Shown piece by piece: positions 16,337-24,787 of a stretch of DNA of 36,337 nt. Where the stretch lies: the NCBI GenBank assembly GCA_036526195.1, contig DATCYZ010000091.1:1-36337 (forward strand), read 5' to 3'. A model generated the notes under the pieces. The model saw only the letters and a list, made by a program, of their open reading frames with translations, was not told the DNA's origin and searched no databases. The DNA comes from DATCYZ01 sp036526195. GTDB taxonomy: Bacteria > Pseudomonadota > Gammaproteobacteria > Burkholderiales > SG8-39. Within the stretch, counting starts at the first letter, position 1, and each line of letters begins with the position of its first letter. A program made the translations under genes and the position numbers.

Positions 16337-17122
16337 TCAGTCGCGTGCGGGCTTCGACTTCACCTCGGCGCGCACCGCCGCCCACTGGCGCCGGCTGACC
16401 GGCAAGCGCTCGGGCACGCCCTCGAGGAGCACTTCCCAGTGCGCTTCCTCGTTGCCCTCGCCCGTCGAGCGCTCGAAGCCGCGCACCGCGGCGCGCGCCA
16501 CCAGGCAGTTCCGATGGATGCGCACGAAGCGCTCCGCGAACTCGCGTTCCAGCGCCACCAGCGATTCATCGACCAGGTGCTCGCGCTCGTGCGTGCGCAG
16601 GGTGACGTACTTCTGCTCGGCGCGCAGGTAGAGGACGTCGGCCACCGGCACCAGCAGGATGCGGTTGCGCTCGGTGAGCGAAAAATGCCCGCGCGGGGCG
16701 GCGCCGGCCTGCGCCGCCGCCCCGGCGAGGGTGGCGGTCGGCGTCGGCGCCGCCACGGCCGCGCGCTGCAGGGCCTCGGCAAGGCGGGTGGCGCGCACCG
16801 GCTTCATGAGGAAGTCGAGCGCGTGCACTTCGAACGCTTCCACCGCATGGCGGTCGTGCGCGGTGATGAAGATCACCGCCGGCGCCTGCGGCAGCCGCGC
16901 CAGGTGGCGGGCCACCTCGAGCCCGTCCATGCCCGGCATCGCGATGTCGAGCAGCAGCACCCGCGCGCCGCTCCCGGGAAGCTGTTCCAGCACTTCCAGC
17001 CCGTTCCTTGCTTCGCCGACGACGTTCGTCGGTACGGTGTCGATGATGTCCTCGAGCAGCGTGCGCAGGCGGTTGCGCGCTGGCGTCTCGTCGTCGGCGA
17101 TGAAAACCGCAACCGGCGTCAT
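16337..17122 (-). CDS. algR: LytTR-family response regulator, AlgR-like
   Basis: A 261-residue two-domain regulator. The receiver domain (1 to about 120) has the acidic pair D10/D11, phospho-acceptor D59 (LLLDIAMPGMDG), T87 and K107 (MKPV). After an Ala/Pro linker, the LytTR DNA-binding domain (about 150-258) has YLRAEQKYVTLRT and FVRIHRNCLVA, the family hallmarks. It overlaps the sensor gene by 4 bp (ATGA). AlgZ-algR upstream of hemC is the Pseudomonas aeruginosa arrangement, where AlgR controls alginate, twitching motility and other envelope traits. Targets here are unknown. The symbol reflects synteny and domain layout, not proven orthology. Confidence 0.85.
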   Translation of the reverse strand: MTPVAVFIADDETPARNRLRTLLEDIIDTVPTNVVGEARNGLEVLEQLPGSGARVLLLDIAMPGMDGLEVARHLARLPQAPAVIFITAHDRHAVEAFEVHALDFLMKPVRATRLAEALQRAAVAAPTPTATLAGAAAQAGAAPRGHFSLTERNRILLVPVADVLYLRAEQKYVTLRTHEREHLVDESLVALEREFAERFVRIHRNCLVARAAVRGFERSTGEGNEEAHWEVLLEGVPERLPVSRRQWAAVRAEVKSKPARD

Positions 17123-18129
17123 GCCGTCTTCTCCGGCGCGACCGGCCGGTAGGGCATTTCGATCAGCGTGCAGTAGCGCCCGCGCTCGATGCGGGTTTCG
17201 ATGTGCGCTTCCGCGTCGAAGAACAGCGTCAGGCGCTCGCGGATGTTCTCGAGCGCCATGCGGTTGCCCGCGTGCGGCACATGGTCCGGCCAGTGCGGAT
17301 TCTCGATGCGTACCCTGAGCCGCGTGCCGCGCAACTCGACCTCCACGAGGATGTCCGCCGGCCCGGTGGCCGGCTCGACGCCATGGTAAACCGCATTCTC
17401 CAGCAGCGGCTGCAGCACCAGCGGCGGCATGGCGGCGTCATCGGGGGCGGCATCCAGCGCCCAGGTGATGCGCAGGCGCTCGCCCAGGCGCAGCTGCTCG
17501 ATGCTGGCATAGCGCTCGAGCAGCACGATCTCGTCGGCAAGACGGGCCAGTCGCCCCGCATCCGACATCAGCGTGCGGAACAGGTCGGCGAGGTCCTGGA
17601 GCGCGCGCTCGGCCCGCCGCGGATCCGAGCGCACCAGCGACAGCACCGCGTTCAGGCTGTTGAACAGGAAGTGCGGGCGGATGCGAGACTGCAGCGCCTG
17701 CAGCCGCGCCTGCGCCAGCGCCGGCGAATGCGCCCGCGCGAACAGGTGAAAATAGCCGAGCAGGCCGCCGGTCATGAGCGCCGCAAGCAGCAGCACATGC
17801 GCCCGCCCGCGGGGGATCACGCCGTCGAGCTGGACGGCGCCCAAGCCCGCATGGACCAGCCCGGTGCACAGCAGCACCAGCGCCAGCACGCAGAGCGCGC
17901 CCCACGCGTACGGCAAGCGTCGCAACAACGGGGAGAGCAGCACCAGCACGACGACGTTGGCGAGCAGCACGGGTTCGAGGCTGACCGCGACGCGCACGAA
18001 GCGATCGAGGCTGCCGCCAAGGTCCGGCCCGGCGGCCAGAACGGCCGCGAACGCGAGCGCATTGACCGCGACCAGCACGCGCGCGATCACCCCCAGATTG
18101 CGGAAATCCGGCAGGGCAACCGTGTCCAT
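17119..18129 (-). CDS. algZ: LytS/AlgZ-type membrane sensor histidine kinase
   Basis: The 336-residue protein has four or five hydrophobic segments in the first 130 residues and then a His_kinase (LytS-type) domain. The phospho-acceptor region is RPHFLFNSLNAVLSLV with H153. The ATP-binding N-box is LLENAVYHGVEP (N245), and a short G-box region is near HAGNRMALENIRERL. This is the unorthodox class that lacks the usual DHp helix pair, as in AlgZ/FimS. The ATG at 18129 has AAGG 7 bp upstream; a GTG seven codons earlier (18150) is the alternative. Divergent from argH with 99 bp between, it forms a two-gene operon with the AlgR-like regulator. Confidence 0.85.
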   Translation of the reverse strand: MDTVALPDFRNLGVIARVLVAVNALAFAAVLAAGPDLGGSLDRFVRVAVSLEPVLLANVVVLVLLSPLLRRLPYAWGALCVLALVLLCTGLVHAGLGAVQLDGVIPRGRAHVLLLAALMTGGLLGYFHLFARAHSPALAQARLQALQSRIRPHFLFNSLNAVLSLVRSDPRRAERALQDLADLFRTLMSDAGRLARLADEIVLLERYASIEQLRLGERLRITWALDAAPDDAAMPPLVLQPLLENAVYHGVEPATGPADILVEVELRGTRLRVRIENPHWPDHVPHAGNRMALENIRERLTLFFDAEAHIETRIERGRYCTLIEMPYRPVAPEKTA

Positions 18130-18228
18130 GTTTTGCCTTATACTTGCCACGCAAATCCGCGTTCCGGAACGACGACGGGCGGCATCGAAATCGAGCCTGC
18201 GTCATCGGATGCGCACCGAGTATGCCCC

Positions 18229-19710
18229 ATGGCCCGATCCGCAACCAAGCGGCCGCCCCGCACCCCCCGAGCCGCCCGCGGCGCGCCTGCGCGCGCGAAG
18301 GCCGATTCGAAGGCGTGGTCAGGACGCTTTTCAGAACCCGTTGACGAGCGCGTCAAGCGCTTTACCGCTTCGATTGGCTTCGACCACCGCCTGGCGTTCG
18401 CCGACATCGAGGGCTCGATGGCGCACGCGCGCATGCTGGCGTCCTGCGGCGTGCTCTCGCGCCGCGACCTCGCCGCCATCGTGCGCGGCCTGAAGCGCAT
18501 CCGCGCCGAGATCGAGGCCGGGCGCTTCGCCTGGTCGATCGACGCCGAGGACGTGCACCTGAACATCGAGCAGCGGCTGACCGCGCTCGTCGGCAGCGCG
18601 GGCAAGCGGCTGCACACCGGGCGCTCGCGTAACGACCAGGTTGCCACCGACGTGCGGCTGTGGCTGCGCGGGGAGATCGACGGCATCGACGGCCATCTTG
18701 CGGCATTGATCGGCGCCCTCGCCACGCAGGCCGGGCGCCACGCGGCGCTGGCGATGCCCGGGTTCACCCACCTGCAGGTCGCCCAGCCGGTGAGCTTCGG
18801 CCACCACCTGCTGGCGTACGCCGAGATGTTCGGGCGCGACCGCGAGCGCCTCGCCGGCTGCCGCGCGCGCACCAACCGGCTGCCGCTCGGCGCCGCGGCG
18901 CTCGCCGGCACCACCTTCCCGATCAACCGCGAACAGGTGGCGCGCGCGCTCGGCTTCGAGGGCCTGTGCGAGAACTCGCTCGATGCCGTGTCGGACCGCG
19001 ATTTCGCGATCGAGTTCTGCGCCTTTGCCGCGCTCGTCATGGTGCATCTGTCGCGCTTCGCCGAGGAACTGGTGCTTTGGGCCAATCCGCGCTTCGCCTT
19101 CGTGCGCATGCCGGACCGCTTCTGCACCGGCTCGTCGATCATGCCGCAGAAGCGCAACCCGGACGTCCCGGAACTGGTGCGCGGCAAGAGCGGGCGCGTG
19201 TTCGGCGACCTGGTCGCCCTGCTCGCCCTGATGAAGGGGCAGCCGCTCGCGTACAACAAGGACAACCAGGAAGACAAGGAACCGCTGTTCGACGCGGTCG
19301 ACACGGTGCGCGAGTCCCTCGCCATCTTTGCCGAGCTGGTGAAGGGCCTCGAGCCGGACGCCAAGGCCATGGGCGCGGCGCTCGGCGAGGGCTTTGCCAC
19401 GGCCACCGACCTCGCCGATTACCTGGTGCGCAAGGGCGTGCCGTTTCGCGACGCCCATGAAGTCGTCGCGCGCGCGGTGCGCCATGCGGAAGGCGCCGGC
19501 TGCGACCTCGCCGGCCTGCCGCTCGAGGTGCTGCGCGGGTTCTCGCGCGCGATCGGCGCAGACGTCTTCAAGGTGCTCACCGCCGAGGGCTCGATGCGCG
19601 CACGCGCGCATCGCGGCGGCACGGCGCCTGCCCGGGTGCGGGCCGCGGCGGCGCGCACGCGCCGCGCGCTCACCGCCCCGGCCCGCCGTCGCGCCGCGAA
19701 GCGCGGCTGA
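18229..19710 (+). CDS. argH: Argininosuccinate lyase
   Basis: ArgH cleaves argininosuccinate to arginine and fumarate, the last step of arginine synthesis. The fumarase-superfamily signature GSSIMPQKRNP is present, along with KLHTGRSRND-type residues (RLHTGRSRNDQVATD) and AMPGFTHLQVAQP. The 493-residue protein is longer than the usual 455-470. About 28 basic residues precede the core (KAWSGRFSEPVDE), and about 30 Arg/Ala-rich residues follow it. The ATG at 18229 may therefore not be the true start, but no other start lies closer to the core except internal codons. It ends 8 bp before the kinase gene. Promoter likely in the algZ divergent gap (TATACT at 18139-18144). Confidence 0.95.
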   Translation: MARSATKRPPRTPRAARGAPARAKADSKAWSGRFSEPVDERVKRFTASIGFDHRLAFADIEGSMAHARMLASCGVLSRRDLAAIVRGLKRIRAEIEAGRFAWSIDAEDVHLNIEQRLTALVGSAGKRLHTGRSRNDQVATDVRLWLRGEIDGIDGHLAALIGALATQAGRHAALAMPGFTHLQVAQPVSFGHHLLAYAEMFGRDRERLAGCRARTNRLPLGAAALAGTTFPINREQVARALGFEGLCENSLDAVSDRDFAIEFCAFAALVMVHLSRFAEELVLWANPRFAFVRMPDRFCTGSSIMPQKRNPDVPELVRGKSGRVFGDLVALLALMKGQPLAYNKDNQEDKEPLFDAVDTVRESLAIFAELVKGLEPDAKAMGAALGEGFATATDLADYLVRKGVPFRDAHEVVARAVRHAEGAGCDLAGLPLEVLRGFSRAIGADVFKVLTAEGSMRARAHRGGTAPARVRAAAARTRRALTAPARRRAAKRG

Positions 19711-19718
19711 GCGACGCC

Positions 19719-21005
19719 ATGGCCGGCCCCCCGGAGCGCATCGGCAAGTACGCGGTCTCCCGACGCCTGGGCGAAGGCGCGACCAGCGAGGTCTTCCTTT
19801 GCCACGACCCGTTCAACATGCGCGACGTCGCGGTCAAGCTGGTCTACAACGACGCGTTCACCGACCCGGAGCGCGGCAAGCTGTTCCGCAAGCTGTTCGT
19901 CACCGAGGCCTCGCTCTCGGGAAAGCTGCAGCACCCGCACATCTGCCAGATCTTCGACGCGGTGGCCGAGGACGACGCCCACTACATCGTCATGGAGTAC
20001 GTCGACGGCGGCACGCTGGAGCAGTTCTGCAGGCCGGATTCTCTGCTGCCGCTCGATCGACTGGTCGAGATCGTCTTCAAGTGCACGCGCGCGCTCGAGT
20101 ACGCGCAGAAGATGGGCGTCACGCACCGCGACATCAAGCCGGCGAACATCCTGCACAGCGGCGACACCGACGTGAAGATCACCGACTTCGGCGCCGCCCT
20201 GCTCGCGGCGGGCGAGACGACGCAGGTCTCGGCCATCGGTTCGCCGGCCTACATGTCGCCCGAGCAGGTCAAGGAGCAGCCGCTCAACCACCAGACCGAC
20301 ATCTATTCCGTCGGTGTGGTGATGTACCACCTGCTCACCGGCAGGCTGCCTTTCCAGGCCTCCAACAACTTCAGCCTGATCTACCAGATCACCAATGTCG
20401 ACCCGCCGCCGCCCTCGACCTACCGGCCGGAAGTGCCGGCGGCGATCGACGCCATCGTGCGCCGCGCCATGGCCAAGGATGCGACACAGCGCTACGCGCA
20501 GTGGGAGGAGTTCTCGCTCGACCTCGCGGAGGTGTTCCGCGACGAGGCGACGGCGATCCCGACGCAGGCCTTCCCCGATTCCGACAAGTTCGAGACCCTG
20601 CGCGGCGTGCCCTTCTTCGAGCACTTCTCGGATGCCGAGCTCTGGGAGGTGGCGCGCATTTCGCGCTGGCGCACCGCGAAGGCCGGCGAGATGCTGATGC
20701 GCGAGGGCGAGGTCGGCGAGGATTTCTGCATCCTTGCCGAGGGGCAGGTGAAGGTCACCAAGAAGGGCAAGCTGCTCAACATGCTGCGCGCCGGCGAGCC
20801 CTTTGGCGAGATGGCCTACCTGTCGAAGACCGCGCGCATGCGCGTGGCCGACGTCAGCGTGGCGGTCGACGCCACCATCATCTCGGTGCCCACCGCGGGG
20901 CTTGAGCAGGCCTCGGAGGCCTGCCGCCACAACTTCGACCGTGCCTTCCTCGAGATCCTCGTCGAACGCCTGACCATGGCCAACGTCCGCCTCTCGGGCG
21001 TCTGA
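19719..21005 (+). CDS. Ser/Thr protein kinase with C-terminal cyclic-nucleotide-binding domain
   Basis: A soluble 428-residue Hanks-type kinase (about 8-275) joined to a CAP_ED/cNMP-binding domain (about 293-415). Kinase residues are complete: glycine loop LGEGATSEV (18-26), VAVK lysine K40, HRDIKPAN (D138, N143), DFG (156-158) and a SPE motif. The cNMP domain keeps FGEMAYL (362-368) and R375 in RVADV, the positions that contact the cyclic phosphate, so binding is plausible. There is no membrane segment or PASTA domain. The order is kinase then cNMP domain, the reverse of eukaryotic PKG. It lies 8 bp after argH, so it is probably co-transcribed with it. Substrates are unknown. Confidence 0.9.
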   Translation: MAGPPERIGKYAVSRRLGEGATSEVFLCHDPFNMRDVAVKLVYNDAFTDPERGKLFRKLFVTEASLSGKLQHPHICQIFDAVAEDDAHYIVMEYVDGGTLEQFCRPDSLLPLDRLVEIVFKCTRALEYAQKMGVTHRDIKPANILHSGDTDVKITDFGAALLAAGETTQVSAIGSPAYMSPEQVKEQPLNHQTDIYSVGVVMYHLLTGRLPFQASNNFSLIYQITNVDPPPPSTYRPEVPAAIDAIVRRAMAKDATQRYAQWEEFSLDLAEVFRDEATAIPTQAFPDSDKFETLRGVPFFEHFSDAELWEVARISRWRTAKAGEMLMREGEVGEDFCILAEGQVKVTKKGKLLNMLRAGEPFGEMAYLSKTARMRVADVSVAVDATIISVPTAGLEQASEACRHNFDRAFLEILVERLTMANVRLSGV

Positions 21006-21018
21006 AACAGGAAATTGG

Positions 21019-21137
21019 CCCCGCGCGCAGCGGGGAGCACGAGGGGTCGCAGACCCCTCTGCGCGGGGGAAGCACGAGGGGGGCGCAGCCCCTCTCGTAT
21101 CCGGTTTGGAGCACGAGGGGGGACCGTCCCCCCTCGT
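21019..21137. repeat. Three tandem GC-rich hairpin repeats (REP-like), also the convergent terminator
   Basis: The gap between the kinase stop and the grxD stop holds three copies of a unit beginning GAGCACGAGGGG or AAGCACGAGGGG, each folding on itself. Copy 1 stem is GAGGGGTC/GACCCCTC with a GCA loop (21041-21059). Copy 2 is ACGAGGGGGGC paired with GCCCCTCTCGT, GCA loop, one G.T (21074-21098). Copy 3 is ACGAGGGGGGAC/GTCCCCCCTCGT, perfect 12-bp arms (21113-21137). A weaker CCCCG...CGGGG pair precedes them (21019-21035). Stem sequence varies while pairing is kept, which signals selection on structure. Likely a REP/BIME-type element or transcript-end stabiliser. Confidence 0.75.
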
Positions 21138-21151
21138 AGCCGACCTGCCAG

Positions 21152-21472
21152 TTAAGCCTTAACAACCCCAGCGAGAACCGTCTTCAACTCACCACTCTCA
21201 TACATTTCACGCATGATATCGCTGCCGCCCACGAACTCGCCGTTGACGTACAGCTGCGGCACGGTCGGCCAGTTCGAATACTGTTTCACGCCTTCGCGGA
21301 TCGCCGGGTTCTCCAGCACGTTGACGGTGAAGACCTGCTGCACGCCGCTCGCCTGCAGCACCTGGATCGCGAGCGCGGAGAAGCCGCATTGCGGCGCCTG
21401 GGGCGTGCCCTTCATGTAGAGCACGACCGGGTTGCCGGTGACCTGTTGCTTGATCTGTTCCTGGACATCCAT
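21152..21472 (-). CDS. grxD: Monothiol glutaredoxin, Grx4 type
   Basis: A 106-residue monothiol glutaredoxin with the CGFS active site (C29-S32), the KGTPQAPQCGFS context and the downstream WPTVPQLYVNGEFVGGSDI glutathione-binding region. Such proteins form glutathione-ligated [2Fe-2S] dimers and hand clusters to BolA or carrier proteins. It follows prmC in the hemA-prfA-prmC-grxD series, a common betaproteobacterial order that links it to iron-sulfur and haem supply. Its length is standard, and the ATG at 21472 is in the normal place. Confidence 0.97.
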   Translation of the reverse strand: MDVQEQIKQQVTGNPVVLYMKGTPQAPQCGFSALAIQVLQASGVQQVFTVNVLENPAIREGVKQYSNWPTVPQLYVNGEFVGGSDIMREMYESGELKTVLAGVVKA

Positions 21473-21501
21473 GGCGATTTTCCAATAGTTGAGCGGGATA
21501 C

Positions 21502-22317
21502 TCAGGATTTTACCCGCCCGGCCGCGACCCGGGCAATGCCTGCCCCGTCGGCCAGCGAAGTCAGCGTGCCGAACCCGGCCCGCGCCAGCAACACCCGCAC
21601 CGCGCCGTCCTGCCCCATGCCGTGCTCCAGCAGGAGCCGGCCGCCGGGGCGCAAGTGTGCGGGCGCGGCGCCGATGATGGCGCGCAACGCGTCCAGCCCG
21701 TCCACGCCGCTGGCCAGCGCCGCGCGCGGTTCATGGCGCAGGTCCGCGTGCCCGAAATGCGGGTCGCCCTCGGCAATGTAGGGCGGATTCGACACCACCA
21801 GGTCGAACCGCTCGCCGGCCACCGGCGCAAACCAGTCGCCTTCCCGGAAATCGACCTCCAGTCCGTGGCGCGCGGCGTTGTGTCGCGCCACCTCGAGCGC
21901 CGCGGCGCTGGCATCGACCGCCACCACGCGAGCCGCCGGGCATGCCTGCTTCAGGGCGAGGGCGATCGCGCCGCTGCCGGTGCCGAGGTCCAGCACCGCC
22001 GCAGGTTGCGTGAGATGCGCCAGCGTCGCCTCCACCAGCAGCTCGGTTTCGGGTCGCGGGATCAGCACCGCCGGACCGACTTCCAGCGTCAGGCTGAAGA
22101 ACTCGCGCTCGCCAAGCAGGTAGGCGACCGGTTCCCCCCGCGCGCGCCGCGAGGCCCGGTCGGTGAAGCGGCGTTCGACGGCTTCGGGCAGTTCGCGCCC
22201 GGGGTGCGCCATCAGGCTCGCTTCGCTGCAATCGAGCGTGCGCGCAAGCAGCAGGCGCGCCTCCCGCGGCGCCACGCCCGCGGCCGCGGCCGCGGCCAGC
22301 GCCTCGCCCGCGCGCAC
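21502..22317 (-). CDS. prmC: Release factor glutamine N5-methyltransferase
   Basis: PrmC methylates the glutamine of the GGQ motif in release factors 1 and 2 using S-adenosylmethionine. The methyltransferase core has VLDLGTGSGAIALAL (SAM loop) and the catalytic SNPPYI motif. A helical N-terminal domain precedes them, with GEREFFSLTLEVGPAVLIPRPETE just before the core. No ATG is near the family start; the GTG at 22317, 5 bp after the prfA stop, gives 271 residues, while a CTG overlapping that stop is a less likely alternative. prfA-prmC adjacency puts enzyme and substrate in one operon. Confidence 0.95.
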   Translation of the reverse strand: MRAGEALAAAAAAGVAPREARLLLARTLDCSEASLMAHPGRELPEAVERRFTDRASRRARGEPVAYLLGEREFFSLTLEVGPAVLIPRPETELLVEATLAHLTQPAAVLDLGTGSGAIALALKQACPAARVVAVDASAAALEVARHNAARHGLEVDFREGDWFAPVAGERFDLVVSNPPYIAEGDPHFGHADLRHEPRAALASGVDGLDALRAIIGAAPAHLRPGGRLLLEHGMGQDGAVRVLLARAGFGTLTSLADGAGIARVAAGRVKS

Positions 22318-22322
22318 GCGCC

Positions 22323-23408
22323 TCAGGCCGCCTCGGTGTCGAGCTGCGCGAGCTGCTCGGCCTGCAGTTCGGCGCTCAGGGCGTCGATCACTTCGTCGAG
22401 CTCGCCGTCCATGATGCGCTCGAGCTTGTACAGCGTCAGGTTGATGCGGTGGTCGGAAAGCCGCCCCTGCGGGAAGTTGTAGGTGCGGATCCGCTCCGAG
22501 CGGTCGCCCGAGCCGATCAGGCTCTTGCGCGTCGAGGCCGTCTTTTCCTGCTGTTCGCGCATCTGCTTGTCGCGGATCTTCGCCGCGAGCACGCCGAGCG
22601 CCTTCTCCCGGTTCTTGTGCTGCGAGCGCGAGTCCTGGCACTCCACCACGATGCCGGTGGGCAGGTGCGTGATGCGGATCGCGCTGTCGGTCTTGTTGAC
22701 GTGCTGGCCGCCGGCGCCCGAGGCGCGGTAGGTGTCGATGCGCAGCTCCGCGGGGTTCAGCACCACGTTGTCGATGGCGTCGGCTTCCGGCAGCACCGCC
22801 ACGGTGCAGGCCGAGGTGTGGATGCGGCCCTGCGCCTCGGTGGCCGGCACGCGCTGCACGCGGTGGCCGCCGGACTCGAACTTGAGCCGCGAGTAGGCGC
22901 CGCGCCCGACCACGCGCGCGATCACCTCCTTGTAGCCGCCGAGCTCCGAGAGGCTCTCGGAGATGATCTCCATCTGCCAGCCGTGGCGCTCGGCGTAACG
23001 CGTGTACATGCGGAACAGGTCGCCGGCAAACAGGGCCGACTCGTCGCCACCGGTGCCGGCACGCACTTCGAGGAAGATGTTGCGCTCGTCGTTCGGGTCG
23101 CGCGGCAGGAGCGAGCGCTGCAGTTCGAGTTCCACCGCCGCCATCGCCTCGCGCGCCGCCTTCTGCTCCTCCTCGGCGAAGCTGCGCATCGCCGGATCGC
23201 CCGCCATCTCCTTCGCCTCGGCGGCGTCGCGCTCGGCCTGGCAGTAGCGTCCGTACTGCTCCGCGAGGCCGGACAACTCGGAATGCTCGCGCGACAGGCG
23301 CCGGTACGCGTCCATGTCGCGCGTGGCGTCCTCGCTCGCCAGCAGGCGGCCCACCTCCTCGAGGCGTGCCGCCACGCTCTCCAGCCGGGAACGCAGGGAC
23401 GGGTTCAC
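22323..23408 (-). CDS. prfA: Peptide chain release factor 1
   Basis: RF1 terminates translation at UAA and UAG. The 361-residue protein shows the PAT anticodon-like tripeptide in RVPATE (188-190) and the universal GGQ (233-235) in SGAGGQHVNKT. The start is GTG at 23408, giving MNPSLRSRLE, the family start. It lies between hemA (31 bp upstream) and prmC, the conserved hemA-prfA-prmC operon. Confidence 0.97.
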   Translation of the reverse strand: MNPSLRSRLESVAARLEEVGRLLASEDATRDMDAYRRLSREHSELSGLAEQYGRYCQAERDAAEAKEMAGDPAMRSFAEEEQKAAREAMAAVELELQRSLLPRDPNDERNIFLEVRAGTGGDESALFAGDLFRMYTRYAERHGWQMEIISESLSELGGYKEVIARVVGRGAYSRLKFESGGHRVQRVPATEAQGRIHTSACTVAVLPEADAIDNVVLNPAELRIDTYRASGAGGQHVNKTDSAIRITHLPTGIVVECQDSRSQHKNREKALGVLAAKIRDKQMREQQEKTASTRKSLIGSGDRSERIRTYNFPQGRLSDHRINLTLYKLERIMDGELDEVIDALSAELQAEQLAQLDTEAA

Positions 23409-23439
23409 GGCGCCGCCGTGAGGACGCGGGCGCGCACCG

Positions 23440-24687
23440 CTAACCGCGCAGGCCGAAGAGCCGCGCGAGGGTCTCGGCCAGCCGCCGGCGCTCCTCGCCC
23501 GCGGAGGCGTTCAGCGCCTGGGTCGGCGCATGCATCAGCTTGTTGGTGAGGCCCTGCGAGAAGGCCTCGAGCACCTGCTGCGGGTCCTCGCCGCGCGCGA
23601 GGCGGCGCGCCGCGCGCTCGAGTTCGGCGCGGCGCGCGCCGTCGGCCTGGTCGCGCAGCATGCGGATCAGCGGCACGCTCTCGCGCGTGTCCATCCAGTG
23701 CATGAACTGGCCGACCTGCGTCTCGATGATGGCCTCGGCCTGCTCGACCGCGGCGCGGCGCGTGTCGAGGTTCGCCGAGACGATGCCGGCGAGGTCGTCG
23801 ACCGTGTAGAGGAACACGTCGTCGAGTTCGCCCACCTCGAGCTCGACGTCGCGCGGCACCGCGAGGTCGACCATGAAGATCGGGTTGTGCCGCCGCGCGC
23901 GCAGTGCGCGCTCGACCATGCCCTTGCCGAGGATCGGCAGCGACGAGGCGGTGCAGGTGACGACGATGTCGTACTCGTGCAGGTGCTCGCCGAGCAGCCG
24001 CAGCTCGATCGCCCGGCCGTTGAAGCGGTGCGCCACCGCCTGCGCGCGCTCCAGCGTGCGGTTGGCCACGGTCAGGCGCGCCGGGTTCTGCGCTGCGAAG
24101 TGGGTCGCGCACAGCTCGATCATCTCGCCCGCGCCGATGAACAGCACCTTCTGTTCCGAGAGGCTGGGGAAGATGCGCGCCGCGAGCTTCACCGCGGCGG
24201 CGGCCATCGACACGCTGCTCGCGCCGATCTCGGTGGTGCTGCGCACCTCCTTGGCCACCGCGAAGGAACGCTGGAAGAGCTTGTGCAGCACCGTGCCGAG
24301 CGTGCCGGCGGCCTCGGCCTCGCGCACCGCGTCCTTCAGCTGGCCGAGGATCTGCGGCTCGCCCAGCACCATGGAATCCAGCCCCGAGGCGACGCGGAAA
24401 GCGTGCCGCACCGCCTGCTCGTGGGGCAGCGTGTACAGGTAGGCGCTGATCGCGCCGGGCTCGAGCCGGTGGTAGTGCGACAGCCACGCGGCGGCGGCGG
24501 CGGGTTCCTCGTCGCCGGAGAGATACAGTTCGGTGCGGTTGCAGGTCGACAGGATCGCCGCCTCGCGCGCCGGCCCGCGCGTGATCTCGGCCAGCGCCTC
24601 GCGCAGGCGCTCGACGTGAAACACCACGCGCTCGCGCACCTCGAGCGGGGCGGTGTGATGGTTGATTCCGAGTGCGAACAGCGACAT
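23440..24687 (-). CDS. hemA: Glutamyl-tRNA reductase
   Basis: HemA reduces glutamyl-tRNA to glutamate-1-semialdehyde, the committed step of C5-pathway tetrapyrrole synthesis. The N-terminus LFALGINHHTAPLEVRE and the nucleophile C49 in STCNRTE are diagnostic. The NADPH domain includes VLFIGAGEMIEL, and a C-terminal dimerisation region follows. The 415-residue length is normal. Use of the C5 route fits beta/gammaproteobacteria rather than alphaproteobacteria, which use 5-aminolevulinate synthase. It heads the hemA-prfA-prmC-grxD operon. Confidence 0.97.
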   Translation of the reverse strand: MSLFALGINHHTAPLEVRERVVFHVERLREALAEITRGPAREAAILSTCNRTELYLSGDEEPAAAAAWLSHYHRLEPGAISAYLYTLPHEQAVRHAFRVASGLDSMVLGEPQILGQLKDAVREAEAAGTLGTVLHKLFQRSFAVAKEVRSTTEIGASSVSMAAAAVKLAARIFPSLSEQKVLFIGAGEMIELCATHFAAQNPARLTVANRTLERAQAVAHRFNGRAIELRLLGEHLHEYDIVVTCTASSLPILGKGMVERALRARRHNPIFMVDLAVPRDVELEVGELDDVFLYTVDDLAGIVSANLDTRRAAVEQAEAIIETQVGQFMHWMDTRESVPLIRMLRDQADGARRAELERAARRLARGEDPQQVLEAFSQGLTNKLMHAPTQALNASAGEERRRLAETLARLFGLRG

Positions 24688-24747
24688 GGCGCGGCGGCGG
24701 CAGGTTCCGGCGGGCCGCGGGGTCAGCCCGCAGTGCCCAACCCCATG

Positions 24748-24753
24748 ATTATA
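24748..24753 (-). promoter_or_regulatory. -10 element of the hemA operon
   Basis: A perfect TATAAT on the minus strand lies 60 bp before the hemA ATG, in the 100-bp gap after the P-II-like operon. No strong -35 is seen at 17 bp, so an activator may be needed. It is the only consensus -10 in this gap. Confidence 0.45.
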
Positions 24754-24787
24754 GGCGCTCCCTCCCCGGGGGACGGTTTGCGCGGGA

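Noticed and set aside
17203..18228. Open frame preceding argH on the plus strand
   Set aside because: Antisense to the AlgZ-type kinase, Arg/Gln-rich shadow translation with no domain.
21019..21137. CRISPR array
   Set aside because: The repeats are self-complementary hairpins with no unique spacers of constant length and no cas genes.
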